The translations under genes and the position numbers were made by a program. The notes below the pieces were generated by a model. The model saw only the letters and a program-made list of their open reading frames with translations, searched no databases and was not told the DNA's origin. A DNA stretch of 64,000 nucleotides from Sorex araneus (lineage: Eukaryota; Chordata; Mammalia; Eulipotyphla; Soricidae), in NCBI RefSeq assembly GCF_027595985.1, contig NC_073303.1, forward strand, positions 376,943,034 to 377,007,033, read 5' to 3'. Numbering within the stretch: position 1 is the first letter of the stretch; every line of letters starts with the position of its first letter. Below, piece after piece: positions 1-10,027 of the stretch.

Positions 1-38
1 TGGCCCCAAAGAACAAAAACAAAATAAATGAAAAAAAC
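1..38 (+). mobile_element. S2 SINE, 3' tail only (cut by window edge)
   Basis: A tggcccca motif followed by an A-rich run looks like the end of an S2 SINE, whose bodies close with a gtgaccc/gtggccc motif and an A-rich tail. The head lies outside the window. Confidence 0.4.
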
Positions 39-111
39 ATCCGCAGATAGATTTTACATGTCATGATAGTAAACAAAATTACATATCGTTTGCTATTATA
101 AGTAAATATTT

Positions 112-356
112 CACTGTCACTGTCATCCCGTTGCTCATTGATTTGTTCGAGCGGGCACCAATAACGTCTCTCATTGAGAGACTTATTGTTACTGTTTTTG
201 TCATATCCAATACGCACATGTAACTTGCCAGGCTCTGCCACGCGGTCTCCATACTCTCGGTAGCTTGCTGGCTCTCCAAGAGGGGCGGAGGAATCGAACT
301 CAGGTCGGCCGCGTGAAAGGCGAACGTCCAACCACTGTGCTATCGCTCCAGCCCAC
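112..356 (-). mobile_element. S1 tRNA-derived SINE with RTE-type tail, full length
   Basis: Read on the minus strand it starts with the tRNA-like head (gctggagcgatagcacag, then a B-box-like gttcgattcctcc), continues through the body with two gcaagctac motifs, and ends in the RTE-derived tail (cgctcgaacaaatcaatgag) and gatgacagtgacagtg. A perfect 12 bp direct repeat, aagtaaatattt, lies at 100-111 and 357-368. That is a target-site duplication and fixes both ends. Confidence 0.9.
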
Positions 357-387
357 AAGTAAATATTTATTTATAATACTATAATAG

Positions 388-1039
388 GCAGAGTCTCTTG
401 CCCCCACGCCTGGCTGTCTTCACCGGGTCCCCTTGGAGGGGGTCAGTTGAGTTTCCTTTCCTGCCCCGAGCAGAGCACCGGCAGCTGAAGACCTCCAAAA
501 CCCAGCCATAGCCATGCTCAAGGCCCTTCTCCACATGTTCAGACGAGTCTCACGCATGAAGGAACCGGCAGAGGAACCCAGGTGTGTGGAACCAGGGGCT
601 GAGATCTCCAAGCCTGCTCGGATTGGGACTGGGCCTCTTCGGTCCAGATCCCCCATTTTCCAGTAGCTAGGCGGTCACACCCAGGGACTGCCCCCAGTAC
701 TGTGTCATCCCATCAACAGCCAACAACCAGAGAGTTTAAAACCAAGCTCCTGAGCAACATCTTATAGACTAATTCTCCCCTTTGGAGAACCTGACAAGCT
801 ACCACAAGTTTCCTGCCCACATGCCTGGCAAGCTCCCCGTGGCATATTCATATGCCAAATCCAGTAACAATGGTGGGTCTCATTCCCTTGACCCTGAAAG
901 AGGTTCCAATGCAGCACTGTTGGGAAGGATGAGTAAAGAGAGGCTTCTAAAATCTCAGGGATAGGACGAATGAAGACAGTACTGAAACCGCTCAAAAAAA
1001 ATCAATGATCAACAGGATGATGATGATGATGATGATGAA
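388..1039 (+). mobile_element. S3 composite repeat with RTE-type tail, (gat)n end
   Basis: It begins at gcagagtctcttgccccc, runs through a GC-rich 5' half (ccggcagctgaagacc, catgctcaaggccc, ccattttccagtagct) and then a 3' half that matches the S1 body (gacaagctaccac, gtggcatattcatatgccaa, agtaacaatg). It ends with a degraded RTE tail and (gat)n. An 8 bp repeat, tataatag, lies at 380-387 and 1040-1047 and is a likely target-site duplication. Short ORFs on both strands here are chance. Confidence 0.8.
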
Positions 1040-1189
1040 TATAATAGATAGTATAAAATAATAAATAATCAGTTCTAATTTTAGTAATGTGAATAGACAA
1101 TTCTGTATAACAATATACACCTTAAACTGGTGCAGTGTTATAGACCAATATATTTTCAAGTTTTTTTGCTTTTTTGCTTTAAAAAAAAA

Positions 1190-1440
1190 AATTGAAAGCA
1201 AGAGATGGCACAGCGGGCAGGGCATTTGCCTTGCACGAGGCTGATCCAGGTTCAATTCCTCCGTTCCTCTCAGAGAACCTGGCAAGCTACTGAGAGTATC
1301 CCATCCGCGTGGCAGAGCCTGTCAAGCTAACCATGGCATATTTGATATGCCAAAAACAGTAATAGCAAGTCTCACAATAGAGACGTTACTGTGCCTTCTC
1401 AAACAAATTGATGAACACGGGACAACAATGCTACAGTACT
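1190..1440 (+). mobile_element. S1 SINE
   Basis: The head (agagatggcacagcgggcag, ggttcaattcctccg), the body (gaacctggcaagctactgag, gatatgccaaaaacagtaat) and the tail (gagacgttactgtgccttct, then ctacagtacta) follow in the usual S1 order. It is moderately diverged. Confidence 0.85.
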
Positions 1441-1540
1441 ATATTTTCAATTAAATTTAATTAAATATTGTAGCTTCAATTAAATTAACCATTGTCACTT
1501 CAATAAAAAATTGCAACTTCAATTAAGAAAAGTAACTTCA

Positions 1541-1573
1541 CTGCCCTCCGCCGAGATTTAAGCACAGCGGCCA

Positions 1574-1632
<59 letters not shown>

Positions 1633-2147
1633 CCTTTCCACTGCTGCACGAGCATGATCCCAGAGGCCAACTAAACTACTTTGGGCAACAGCAGCTTGCA
1701 GAGGTGTTTTTCTCTCTAGGCTTTTCCATTTTATGAGCACCACAAAAGGGAAGTAAAAGCTTGCAGTGATGCAATTTCTGACAGAAATTTCCCTGGACTT
1801 CGTTACTAAAATACAGAAATCCAAAACCACGCGGCCACCTCATATCTCTTAATTGTCAGCAATGTGAAACATTATCAAATGGTTCCTTTTCAACAGGTCT
1901 GACTTTGGGGGAAAACTCCAAACAATAATAGTGAGTTTTTATTGAATTATTGAAGGTAATCAAAGTAAAGTGAAATCTATCAGCTACACGGGTCGGGGGA
2001 GGGGTATACTGGGGCTCCCGGTGGTGGAAAATGTGCACTGGTGATGGGATGGGTGTTGAGCATTTTATAACGGAGACTTAAGACTGAAAGCTTTGTAACT
2101 TTCCACGTGGTGATTCAATAAAAAATAATAATAATAAAAATTTTTTA
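1541..2147 (+). mobile_element. X element with L1-like 3' end, complete with TSD
   Basis: The element is flanked by a perfect 13 bp repeat, aaaagtaacttca, at 1528-1540 and 2148-2160. It starts in a GC-rich module that includes a (GT)n run, passes gcagtgatgcaatttctgac and agaaatttccctggact, then a region shared with copies at 8.1-9.1, 25.5, 48-50 and 61 kb. It ends like the L1 3' UTR (ggtgttgagcattt, gaaagctttgtaact, ggtgattcaataaaaaa). No coding capacity is seen. It is probably non-autonomous and mobilised by L1. Confidence 0.75.
1577..1631 (+). repeat. (GT)n microsatellite inside the X element
   Basis: There are about 27 uninterrupted GT units. The X copy at 48.0 kb has a short cacacaca run at the same place, so the microsatellite grew from a seed carried by the element. 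Confidence 0.95.
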
Positions 2148-2160
2148 AAAAGTAACTTCA

Positions 2161-3077
2161 ATTTAAAATAAGACTTAGAGATGGAGGATATAAGTCAGCA
2201 CATGCTCTGAATGAATGAGGCCCAATTTCTTGCAAAAATCCAAACAAAATAAGTAAAATAAACCCATAAACAAAAAAAAACATAAACAAAAATAAACCCA
2301 GAAGCAAAAAATGTTAAAAAGCTATTTTAAATGCTTTATATTATGAATACTTGAAAAATACATAGATAGCAGTGAAGAATATTTCCAAGAAAGCAAACTT
2401 ACTCTTTTTTCCCCAAAACTCATGAGAAAAGTGAGAAAACGAATTCAAATCCCAACTTTGTCAACCTAACTATAAAATAATTCAAATTAAATGTATATGT
2501 TTGAAAGATGGTTTCATTTCCTTCTTTGGCACAGACTACACTTCGATTTGAAAGGAGTTAGGGGTGTGCTTGATCCCGTTTAATTACCTACACGTATCTC
2601 CAGTGCATTGTCCATCATGGCAACTGTTGCTTTGCACATCTTCTTAGTGAACCATAGCTCACATTTCAGAAGACGTACCAGAGTCTAAGGCCTCAGCATC
2701 ATGCCCCTTGTAAGTTATTTCTTGAGACGTTTCACTTGCAACATGGAATGGGTTTTATTGATATTTTATTATGCTTAAAGAAAATATAACAGTGAACCGT
2801 CATATATATGAATTACAGTTTAACAGATTTATTTAACTTTAAAGTTATCATCCAGTGTTCAACCTAATGATTAGTCTATGAAATTCTGTCTGATTTGTTT
2901 ATAATTTTAGCTTTATGTTTCAGCATGTTTCCTTTGTTAAGAATAAGAGTAATTTGCCTTCTCATATATAAGCAGGAAAATCTGTACTAAAATGAATAGG
3001 ACATTTTATATATTGCCCCAGTTTTTCATTTATTATACTTCATTTATATGCATTTATTTATATCTTTTGATCTTCTA
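2161..3077. other. AT-rich unique DNA, nothing recognised
   Basis: No SINE or LINE signature, credible ORF or RNA gene was found on either strand. Confidence 0.6.
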
Positions 3078-3078
3078 T

Positions 3079-3110
3079 TAACCCTAACCCTAACCCTCAC
3101 CCTCACCCTA
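3079..3110 (-). repeat. Short interstitial telomere-like repeat
   Basis: Three CCCTAA units are followed by degenerate ccctca units, which is TTAGGG on the minus strand. It lies directly upstream of the chimeric composite that begins near 3110. Confidence 0.8.
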
Positions 3111-3780
3111 GCCCAGATAATCTCATCAGTCACCGTCCAGAACTCACGGCTGCTTCTCCCCGAAGGGAGCATCAAATGAGGCCCTTATAACCGTGTTACC
3201 GGACTCCGCGCCAGGCTGTTTCACTCGGGGGGGGGGGGCCCAGAGCTTCATGTATGAGTGAACCTGGGTCTCAGCGCAGGTGCTTGACCTGGCACAGACC
3301 CTCTGGGATAGGGTCCTGCTCTGCCAGCTGCTCAACAACCTCGGGCGCACTCCATCAGCCTCAAGGAGATCAACCTGAGGCTGCAGATGTCCCAGGTCTG
3401 CCCAGAGACGCAGGCAGGTGCATGTTTGTCAGTGTGCAGAATGCGACAACGTGCCAGTCGACCAAAAGCTTACATTCGGTAGTCTGGGAACAGCTGTAAA
3501 GGAGATTAGAGGCTGCCCCAAAAGCCTCTGACCCTCTTGGAGAGCCCAGCAAGCTACCAAGAGTACCCGGCTTTAGCGGCAGAGCCTCACAAGCTACCCG
3601 TGGCATACTCAATATGCCAAAAATAGTAACAAACGACAGTCCTCATTCCCCTGATCCTGAAAGAACCCCCAACATGCCATTGGGCTACACTAGCACACGA
3701 CAGGGATGAATGGAGGTGTTACTAGCACCCGCTGGAGCAAATCGATGAACAACGGGATGACTGTGATACAGGGAATGTTC
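3111..3780 (+). mobile_element. Chimeric S3/S1-like composite with long RTE tail and a VAV3-like insert
   Basis: The left part (3195-3250) has traces of the S3 start (gcgccaggctgtttcactc). The middle (3250-3395) is a VAV-like coding piece described separately. The stretch 3396-3520 is unrecognised. From about 3535 the S1 body appears (gagagcccagcaagctacca, gtggcatactcaatatgcca), then an RTE-derived end longer than in ordinary S1. Translated in the frame of the RTE at 58.2 kb, 3697-3767 reads CHWATLAHDRDEW, a short break, then PLEQIDEQRDD. The copy closes with gactgtgatacaggg. Confidence 0.7.
3250..3395 (+). pseudogene. VAV3: Broken VAV3-like exon 1 fragment (calponin-homology domain)
   Basis: Seen: one frame from 3262 reads TWVSAQVLDLAQTLWDRVLL and then CQLLNNL; after a one-base loss near 3341 the next frame reads AHSISLKEINLRLQMSQ, ending at 3395. 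An in-frame TGA precedes the TW. Known, from memory: VAV guanine-nucleotide exchange factors begin with a calponin-homology domain, and VAV3 has TWDSAQVFDLAQTL...LLCQLLNNLRAHSINLKEINLRPQMSQ at this place, so about 85 percent of residues agree. The piece stops at CAG|gt, which I recall as the exon 1 donor region, so it looks copied from genomic DNA or unspliced RNA and not from mature mRNA. The stop and the frameshift make it non-functional. It lies inside an RTE-tailed composite in the same orientation. VAV1 or VAV2 fits less well. Confidence 0.65.
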
Positions 3781-3785
3781 AACTC

Positions 3786-5105
3786 ATTTGTTAAAATGCA
3801 AAACTTTACAAATGAATATTTCCGAGTAATAAATTGATGTGTTCCTGCTCAGAATTTCTGATCTAGTTTCAAATGAATATTGTCTCTGCCTCCATAGATC
3901 TAAATACTTTCTATGATTAGATCAGTTAAATGCCACCCCTCACATAGGGACTAAGAGCTGAGTTGTTTTCTGTTAAATGTGCCTTTGAAATTTGACTGAA
4001 ATTATCAAGGTTGAAAACACAATTCTCTGTCTTACCTTTCTAATAAAAGATCTAGATATGTCTTTAAATACAAGAGTAGAATTTTGTCAAAAGATCTACA
4101 CTGGTAAATTGTAAGAGTTTTTTTCTATTAAAAAAAAACCTTTTGAACTTAGCCATAAACTATTCTTTGATGCAATAATGTGATCAAATATTCTAGCTAA
4201 TACTGATTATGTTAATAACCATAGTTATAGACACTGAGCTATTCAATATGATGCATTTTCTTGATTTTTAGAATGCTACCAATATAACAATCAACCTTAT
4301 ATAAATTATCTAATTGTATCATGAAATTCTTAATGTAGGAAAATAAAGTTTCATGCTAGGTTTATCTTCTAAACCTAGTCATGTCTTTGAAAAACAAATG
4401 ATTATTTCTTTTAAAAGTTCTTCTCCCCAAATAAAATATAATCTTGTTGAAAAGAATCATAATACATGGGAGTAATTTAATTATTTTAATCCCCAATATT
4501 ATTTTGCTAATTGGCACATGTCTATATATGTGATTATGTGGGTGCCTAACTGACAAAATTTTCTATAGATTTTTTTTAAGAATGGAATTTGGAAAGAATT
4601 TAATAGAAATGTTTTCTAGAAATGACAAGCTTGCAAATTAAAAGCAAATTGTTCTTTTTACCTAATTGTTCTTTTTACCTAGATATCTACAGATTTAATA
4701 GTTGCTATTTAATAGTTATTCAATGGTTGTTTATTGCAGTGTTTTGACTGGCACTTTATTAATTGATAATTACATGAATGTTAAAGTCTAGATAGTTTGG
4801 AAGTGAAAATTTAATTGGCTCTTTACGGTTTTAGCTATACATTCTAAAGCCCATACTTGGGCATGGACTGTGACATATTTAGAAGAATGACCATATTTTT
4901 ATGAGAATAAGCAATAAAGTCAATCATGCAGTTATAACTCAAAATGACTCATATTCAAAATGTTGAATAGAACATCCCATCTTATGCGTTTATGCTGTAG
5001 GCCATGTTATGAAAAAGTTAGGTGACAAGTTTGACTTGTGGGAAAGGAACCAGAAGATGACGAAACTTGAAAAACTTGTTAACTTCTTCACTGTCGCACT
5101 GATAA
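3786..5105. other. AT-rich unique DNA, nothing recognised
   Basis: No repeat signature or credible ORF. The longest open frames are 60-64 codons, as expected by chance. Confidence 0.55.
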
Positions 5106-6060
5106 ATGACAGCTGTACCGACCAGCGCTCCTGCACACCGCCCCAATTACATGTCCATTATGTCACTTTCTGCCATCGCCTGCACCATACATAGAAGCAG
5201 ACACACAAATATATGTGCATATAAATTGGCTAAGAAGTTTTGCACTGGGTGGAGTCACAGAGGCCAAAGAGACTTTCCTCAAGACTGTCACATTAGAGGA
5301 GACAGTTTGGCTCCACTGAGACCAGAGGCAGGAGATACTTCAAGTGACGGGGTGAGCTGGTGTGAAGATACTGCAGAGGAGAGCGCTCAGAGGGCAGACG
5401 GTCCAGCAGAGCTTGCTAATTGGCCCAGAGCAAAGCTCGAGCCTGGGAGGAGGGAGCCTGCATATCCTGAGGGGAGCACTAACTCCCGCAGGTTCCGGGC
5501 CCCGGAGATGCCAGCCCTGGCTCGAAGCCTGGCAGAGACTGGAGAAGATGGACATCTCAAAAGCGTGGACAAGCAAGCCAGCAGTAGAGTTCTCTAACGC
5601 AGACACTCTGAACGGAGCGGCCAAGGGAATGGAAGCAGCAAGAAAGCTGCCCGATGCTCAGTTCAGCTGAGGGAGAGTCAAGTCTCCTCTGTCTAGATGT
5701 TTCCTCTGTAGTTTTCGAGAGGGGCCTAGGGTGTGCAGTCCGTGGTGTGCCCTCCTCACACACGTTTGGAGGCAGAACTGGTGAGAATCACCGTCTCTCC
5801 CACGTCCTGGTACCCAGACATCCGGGTAGAGGCATCTGAACCCGTAGACGGATGCTCAGATTCACGCCCCAGCTCGAACCGAAAACCTCCAGATCACTCT
5901 GTGCCCACTGTGAATCCTGAAAGAGACAGATGCCTTCGTGGGTGGGATCCCCTCTGGCTGTGAAGATACTGAAGCTAGAGCAAGAGTCACGGGGAGAGTT
6001 TCACCAGCGATTGGCTCTAGGGCTCACCCCTGTGACATATGAGTTCTCTACTCCCACAAC
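5106..6060. other. GC-richer unrecognised segment with overlapping short ORFs
   Basis: Base composition rises between about 5230 and 6050. Several overlapping frames are open on both strands, the longest 163 codons at 5106-5597 (+). None has a recognisable motif, and frames open equally on both strands, which fits GC-rich non-coding DNA. A gtgaagatactg motif occurs near 5361 and again near 5960. It could be an old LTR or an exon-bearing segment; I cannot tell which. Confidence 0.3.
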
Positions 6061-6227
6061 ATACATACATATGCATGCATGTCAATGAGCATGAAGGATA
6101 CATATATATGTATAAAATGTACATTTGAAGGAGAATTAACTAAATCACTTAAGACGTCAGTGTTAGAGGAATTGGGACATAAACTAAACAAATTGCAAAG
6201 TGGAAGTTAAAGAAAACGAGAGACTTG

Positions 6228-6380
6228 GCCCGAGTGGAGGTTGGCTTTGTGTAGGCCCAGGTTGCTTCCCCGGTTCCACGTGGCCCACCAAGAACTGCCA
6301 CTAGGTGGTGCCCAAGAGCAGAGCCAGGAAGAATCCTCAAGCACTACTGGTGTGGCCCAAATCTCCAAAAAGAAATAAAG
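6228..6380 (+). mobile_element. S2-like SINE, diverged
   Basis: The body motifs ccacgtggcccaccaag, agagcagagccaggaa and gtgtggcccaaa are followed by an A-rich end, in S2 order on the plus strand. The tRNA-like head is badly decayed. Confidence 0.55.
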
Positions 6381-6389
6381 TTTCACATA

Positions 6390-7425
6390 TTTTATAATTT
6401 ATAAAAATAAATAAGTATATCATATATGCATAACGTGTAAGTAAATAAATATGACTACATATAAGCCAGCACTATCAAATCATTGTGGTTTTATATAAGG
6501 GTGAGAGACAATGTTTAATAAGTTTTGAAACTCAAAAATAATATAAAGGAATTTATTAACAGAGACAGATTGGGGTCCCCATATCTTATTTCATCATAGT
6601 TCATCAGCCCTGATATATAAGATACTTTAGATATGGGAATGATACTATACGGACTTGTAGACAAATCATTTTCAGGGAGTTGAGAAAAACACAACTGATG
6701 TTTTTTACATTCCAAAATAATAATCTTAAATTCAAGAAAATAAACAAAATTGAACACAGGTTAATGTTACTGTGAATTAACATTATTTTAAATAGTGTAT
6801 TTCTACGATTTAAGAATGGAGAGGAAAATTGGTCAAGGTTAAATATTTCCACTAACATGAGAATATCTTCATGAATAAGTAAGCATTATGTTATTAATAG
6901 ACATTGTACTTAAATATTTACATCCTACTTGGAATGAGTTAATCTTTGAAAATATCATTAACTCAATGTCTTGCATAACTTCTGACAGATTCAAACATAA
7001 TCATTTAGAATCTGCCATATTTCAAATGATTAATTTTTTTCAAGGTAAAAGAACTCTAATAATTGTCAATACTCTCAAGGAAAACTGCCTGGTTATTTCC
7101 TAGGCAAAGAGAAAAGTACTGACAGTTGATATTTGCTTTTGATAGAAAATTATCTTTCCTTTTTACTTGCATGCTGTAACATTTATTTTATAATTTGAAA
7201 GAAAAGTATTCTAAATTGAACAAATCATAATTTGCTTCTTTTAACAATCAAATATTTATTTTCCAGTAGCTTATACTAACTCTTATTAAGGTGATGCTAT
7301 TTTGAATGATGTTTTCTGATGTAAAATATTAAACCACACTGATCCACTCTAAGGCTTTAAGCTAGCGGTTGGCTTACACACTAGAGAAGATCCCAGAGCA
7401 ACAGATGCAGCACTATATGGCTTTT
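6390..7425. other. AT-rich unique DNA, nothing recognised
   Basis: There is no SINE or LINE match. Open frames are short and low in complexity. Confidence 0.5.
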
Positions 7426-7430
7426 GTTCT

Positions 7431-7590
7431 CATGGTCCACAACTGGCGATGCTCAAGGTTTAGTCCTACCTCTTCACTGAGGAACTACCGCTGCCAGTGC
7501 TCGGGAACCATATGGGATGCTGGGGACTGAACCTGGTCGGTCCCGCACAAGGCAAACGCCTTACCAGTAGCACTAGCCGTCTGGCCCCTG
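7431..7590 (-). mobile_element. S2 SINE, diverged
   Basis: In reverse-complement order the sequence shows tggcgatgctcaagg, gggaaccatatgggatgctg, gactgaacctggtcgg and caaggcaaacgcctta, the standard S2 series. Confidence 0.7.
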
Positions 7591-7642
7591 ACTGCTTGAG
7601 CAGATCTTTGTCTCTGAACAGCAATGAAGCTTAAACCCTCCT

Positions 7643-7893
7643 GTAGCACTGTCGCACTGTCATCCCGTTGTTCATCGATTTGCTCGAGCGGGCACCAGTA
7701 ACGTCTCCATTGTAAGATGTGTTGTTACTGTTTTTGGCATATTGAATACTCCATAGGTAGCTTGCCAGGCTCTGCTGTTCGAACAGGATAATCTAGGTAG
7801 CTTGCCGGGCTCTCCGAGAGGGATGGAGGAATCAAACCCGGGTCGGCTGTGTGCAAAGCAAACGCCCTACTCGCTGTGCTAAGGCTCCAGCCC
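7643..7893 (-). mobile_element. S1 SINE with RTE tail
   Basis: The reverse complement gives the head (ggctggagccttagcacagc, gggtttgattcctcc), the body and a well-kept RTE tail (cgctcgagcaaatcgatgaa, then gatgacagtgcgacagtgc). A ccctcct repeat at 7636-7642 and 7891-7897 may be its target-site duplication. It has lost a few bases in the body. Confidence 0.85.
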
Positions 7894-7920
7894 TCCTATT
7901 TCTTTCTCTTTATTTAAACA

Positions 7921-8112
7921 TTTTTTTTTTATTGTTGTTGTTATTTTGGCTTTTTGGGTCACACCTGGCAATGCTCAGGGCTGACTCCTGGCTCTGCACT
8001 CAGGAATCACTCCTGGAAGTGCTTGGGGGACCAGATGGGATGCTGGGAATCAAACCCGGGTTGGTTGCCTGCAAGGCAAATGCCGTACCCGCTGTACTAT
8101 CACTGCAGGCCC
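7921..8112 (-). mobile_element. S2 SINE, full length
   Basis: A poly-T (poly-A on the minus strand) run is followed by ttgggtcacacctggcaatg, ctcaggaatcactcctgg, gggaatcaaacccgggttgg and gctgtactatcactgc. All S2 parts are present, with a B-box-like aacccgggtttgattccc on the minus strand. Confidence 0.9.
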
Positions 8113-8119
8113 ATCTTTA

Positions 8120-9150
8120 TTTTTATTTTTTTTAACTATTTATTAAATCACCATGTGGAAAGTTACAAAGTTCTCAGGTTTATATGTCAGTTATACAATA
8201 TTCAAACACCCATCCCTTCACCAGTGCCCATATTCCACCACCAGAAACCCCAGTATACCCCCCGCCCCCACCCCCTACCCCCTACTGTATAACTAATGAA
8301 TTTCACTTCATTTTTTCTTTACCTTGATTACATTCCATAATTCAACACAAAACTCACTATAGTTGTTGGAGTTTCCAACCAAGAGAGACAGACCTACTAC
8401 ATTTGATAATTAGTTTTTCATTGCTGGAAATGAAGAGATATGTAGCCCCACTAATACAAGTACATAACTCTCTCTCTCTCTTTTTTTTTTCTTTTTCCTT
8501 TTCCCTTTTTTTTTTTCTTTTTCCCCCTCATCCTCCTTCCCGCGCCTCATAGTATGGTGTACGCCACGCCGCATCAGCCAGCGTGGGGCTTTTACTTAGT
8601 TCACAGTCCAGAGAGGTGGCTGCTACATTAAAAACCTTCAATATTTCAACAAAAACTTACTGTTATTATTTGGAGTTTCCCCCCCAAGTCAGACCTGTTC
8701 AAATGGAACCGTTTCACATTGCTGACAATTATAAATGTTAAGTCCACGCGGTTTTGGATTTCTGTATAAAGTCCAGGGAAAATTCTGCCAGAAATTACAT
8801 AGCCCAGCTCACAGTTCCAGTGCATTGCTGTAAGAAGTCTCTGAATTCAAAGTCTTTAGGCACAGAGGGTCCGATTCACGCTCAGCGGCTCCGGATTTAT
8901 CTGGGCCGAGGGCATGCCGGTTACGCCCCCTTCCCATGAGTTCCTGGGAGCCCCAAAAGTAAAAACCGAATACCTGTGGGTTTGGAGTTACAGAAGATGG
9001 CGCCTGCCATGTGGGTGCCGCCAGGCCGCCGCTTTCCGTGCAGGAAGGCAGGGTGGGGAGGAAAAAAATCCACCCCCGGCAGCACAGAGTTGTAGCCCAG
9101 TTCGCAGTCCCAATGCATAGCTATCGGATGCTGCGTCCAGCCCCATTTTT
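8120..9150 (-). mobile_element. X element, long copy
   Basis: The left end is an L1-like 3' end read backwards (tattaaatcaccatgtggaa, then gggggtatactggggtttct on the minus strand). Further right are the X modules: ctccaaataataacagtaag, cagcaatgtgaaacgg, then GC-rich sequence with gcaggcgccatctt and ggcggcacccacatgg on the minus strand. It is close to the copy at 60998-61799, apart from a ~90 bp block near 8375-8465 and a ~75 bp block near 8866-8942 that are missing there. ORFs in it are incidental. Confidence 0.75.
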
Positions 9151-9182
9151 AAAAAAACATTTTTATTGAATCACTGTGAGAG
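9151..9182 (-). mobile_element. L1-type 3' end fragment
   Basis: The segment ttttattgaatcactgtgag is the reverse complement of an L1/X 3' end. It sits at the far 5' edge of the X insertion, where an L1 tail would not be expected. Confidence 0.5.
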
Positions 9183-9199
9183 AGCCTCCTATTTCTTAT

Positions 9200-9815
9200 G
9201 GTGCATATTAATTTCAAGGATCCTTGTTTGAAAACTGATTAGATTTCAAATTAGTTTTCAAATACAGTTCTTGTAGGAAACATGACTATTTGCCTATGTG
9301 TATTCCTATCACTGACCTCAGTCTGGAGCGTGGTCTTCCTCTTTGTGCCATATTCACATGCCACCAGGTGCTTAGGAGACAGTGCCATGAGGCCTCTCTG
9401 ACCTTGCTGCTTTGCAAAGTGCTCAGGGTCCCAGGAGTCTCAGACTCCGGATTGAGTGTCCTAATGTCGCTTTATGCCAGTGTTTATAGGATCCACCTGA
9501 GAAAATTAGACTCGTGACAGGCTTCTGGAATAAGTGGAATTGGAGCATCTTCCATGAGGTCACGGTGATAGAGGAAACGAAGAAGGACGTAAATAAGACA
9601 GGAGGTTGTGTGATGGAGATGCGTCAGAAAGCTCCCGGACGCTGTCGAGTGTCCAACTGCACGTGCCCTGCAGCGTGGCCAGGCCTGCTTGCACAGTCAC
9701 TCTGAGTTGTGTTTTCCATAGTATGTCCTGCCTCCGCCTCCATCCTCACCCACCATCATCTTTTAATTTTCAAACTATATAGTGTTTGAGTTTTAAAATA
9801 CTGTTTAAAATGCTG
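9200..9815. other. Unique DNA, nothing recognised
   Basis: Mixed composition. The 60-75 codon frames on the plus strand have no recognisable motif. Confidence 0.5.
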
Positions 9816-9816
9816 T

Positions 9817-10027
9817 TGGCGTGGCCGACCCAATTCAATTCCTCCGTCCCTCTCAGAGAGCGGGGCAAGCTACCGAGAGTATCCTGCCCATATGGCACAG
9901 CCAAGCTACACCTGGTGTATTCAATATGCCCAAAACAATAAGAACAGGTCTCACAATGGGGACGTTGCTGGTGCCCGCTCGAGCAAATTGATGAACAACA
10001 GGGACGACAGTGCTATAGTGCTACAGT
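9817..10027 (+). mobile_element. S1 SINE, 5'-truncated
   Basis: It starts within the tRNA-like head (gtggccgacccaattcaatt) and runs through the body to an RTE tail (gcccgctcgagcaaattgat) and cgacagtgctatagtgctac. Confidence 0.85.

Larger units (their letters stand above)
7892..9197. repeat. 13 bp direct repeats bounding a nested insertion
   Basis: The sequence cctcctatttctt occurs at 7892-7904 and 9185-9197, bracketing S2 (7921-8112) and X (8120-9150). It reads as the target-site duplication of one composite retroposition, with the S2 possibly added later into the poly-T end. Confidence 0.6.

Noticed and set aside
5106-5597. 163-codon ORF as a possible exon
   Set aside because: GC-rich stretch with open frames on both strands, no recognised motif, and no good splice or promoter evidence. 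Kept only as an unclassified segment.
8754-9120. CpG-bearing stretch as a gene promoter or CpG island
   Set aside because: It is the GC-rich 5' part of an X element, repeated at 61.5-61.8 kb.
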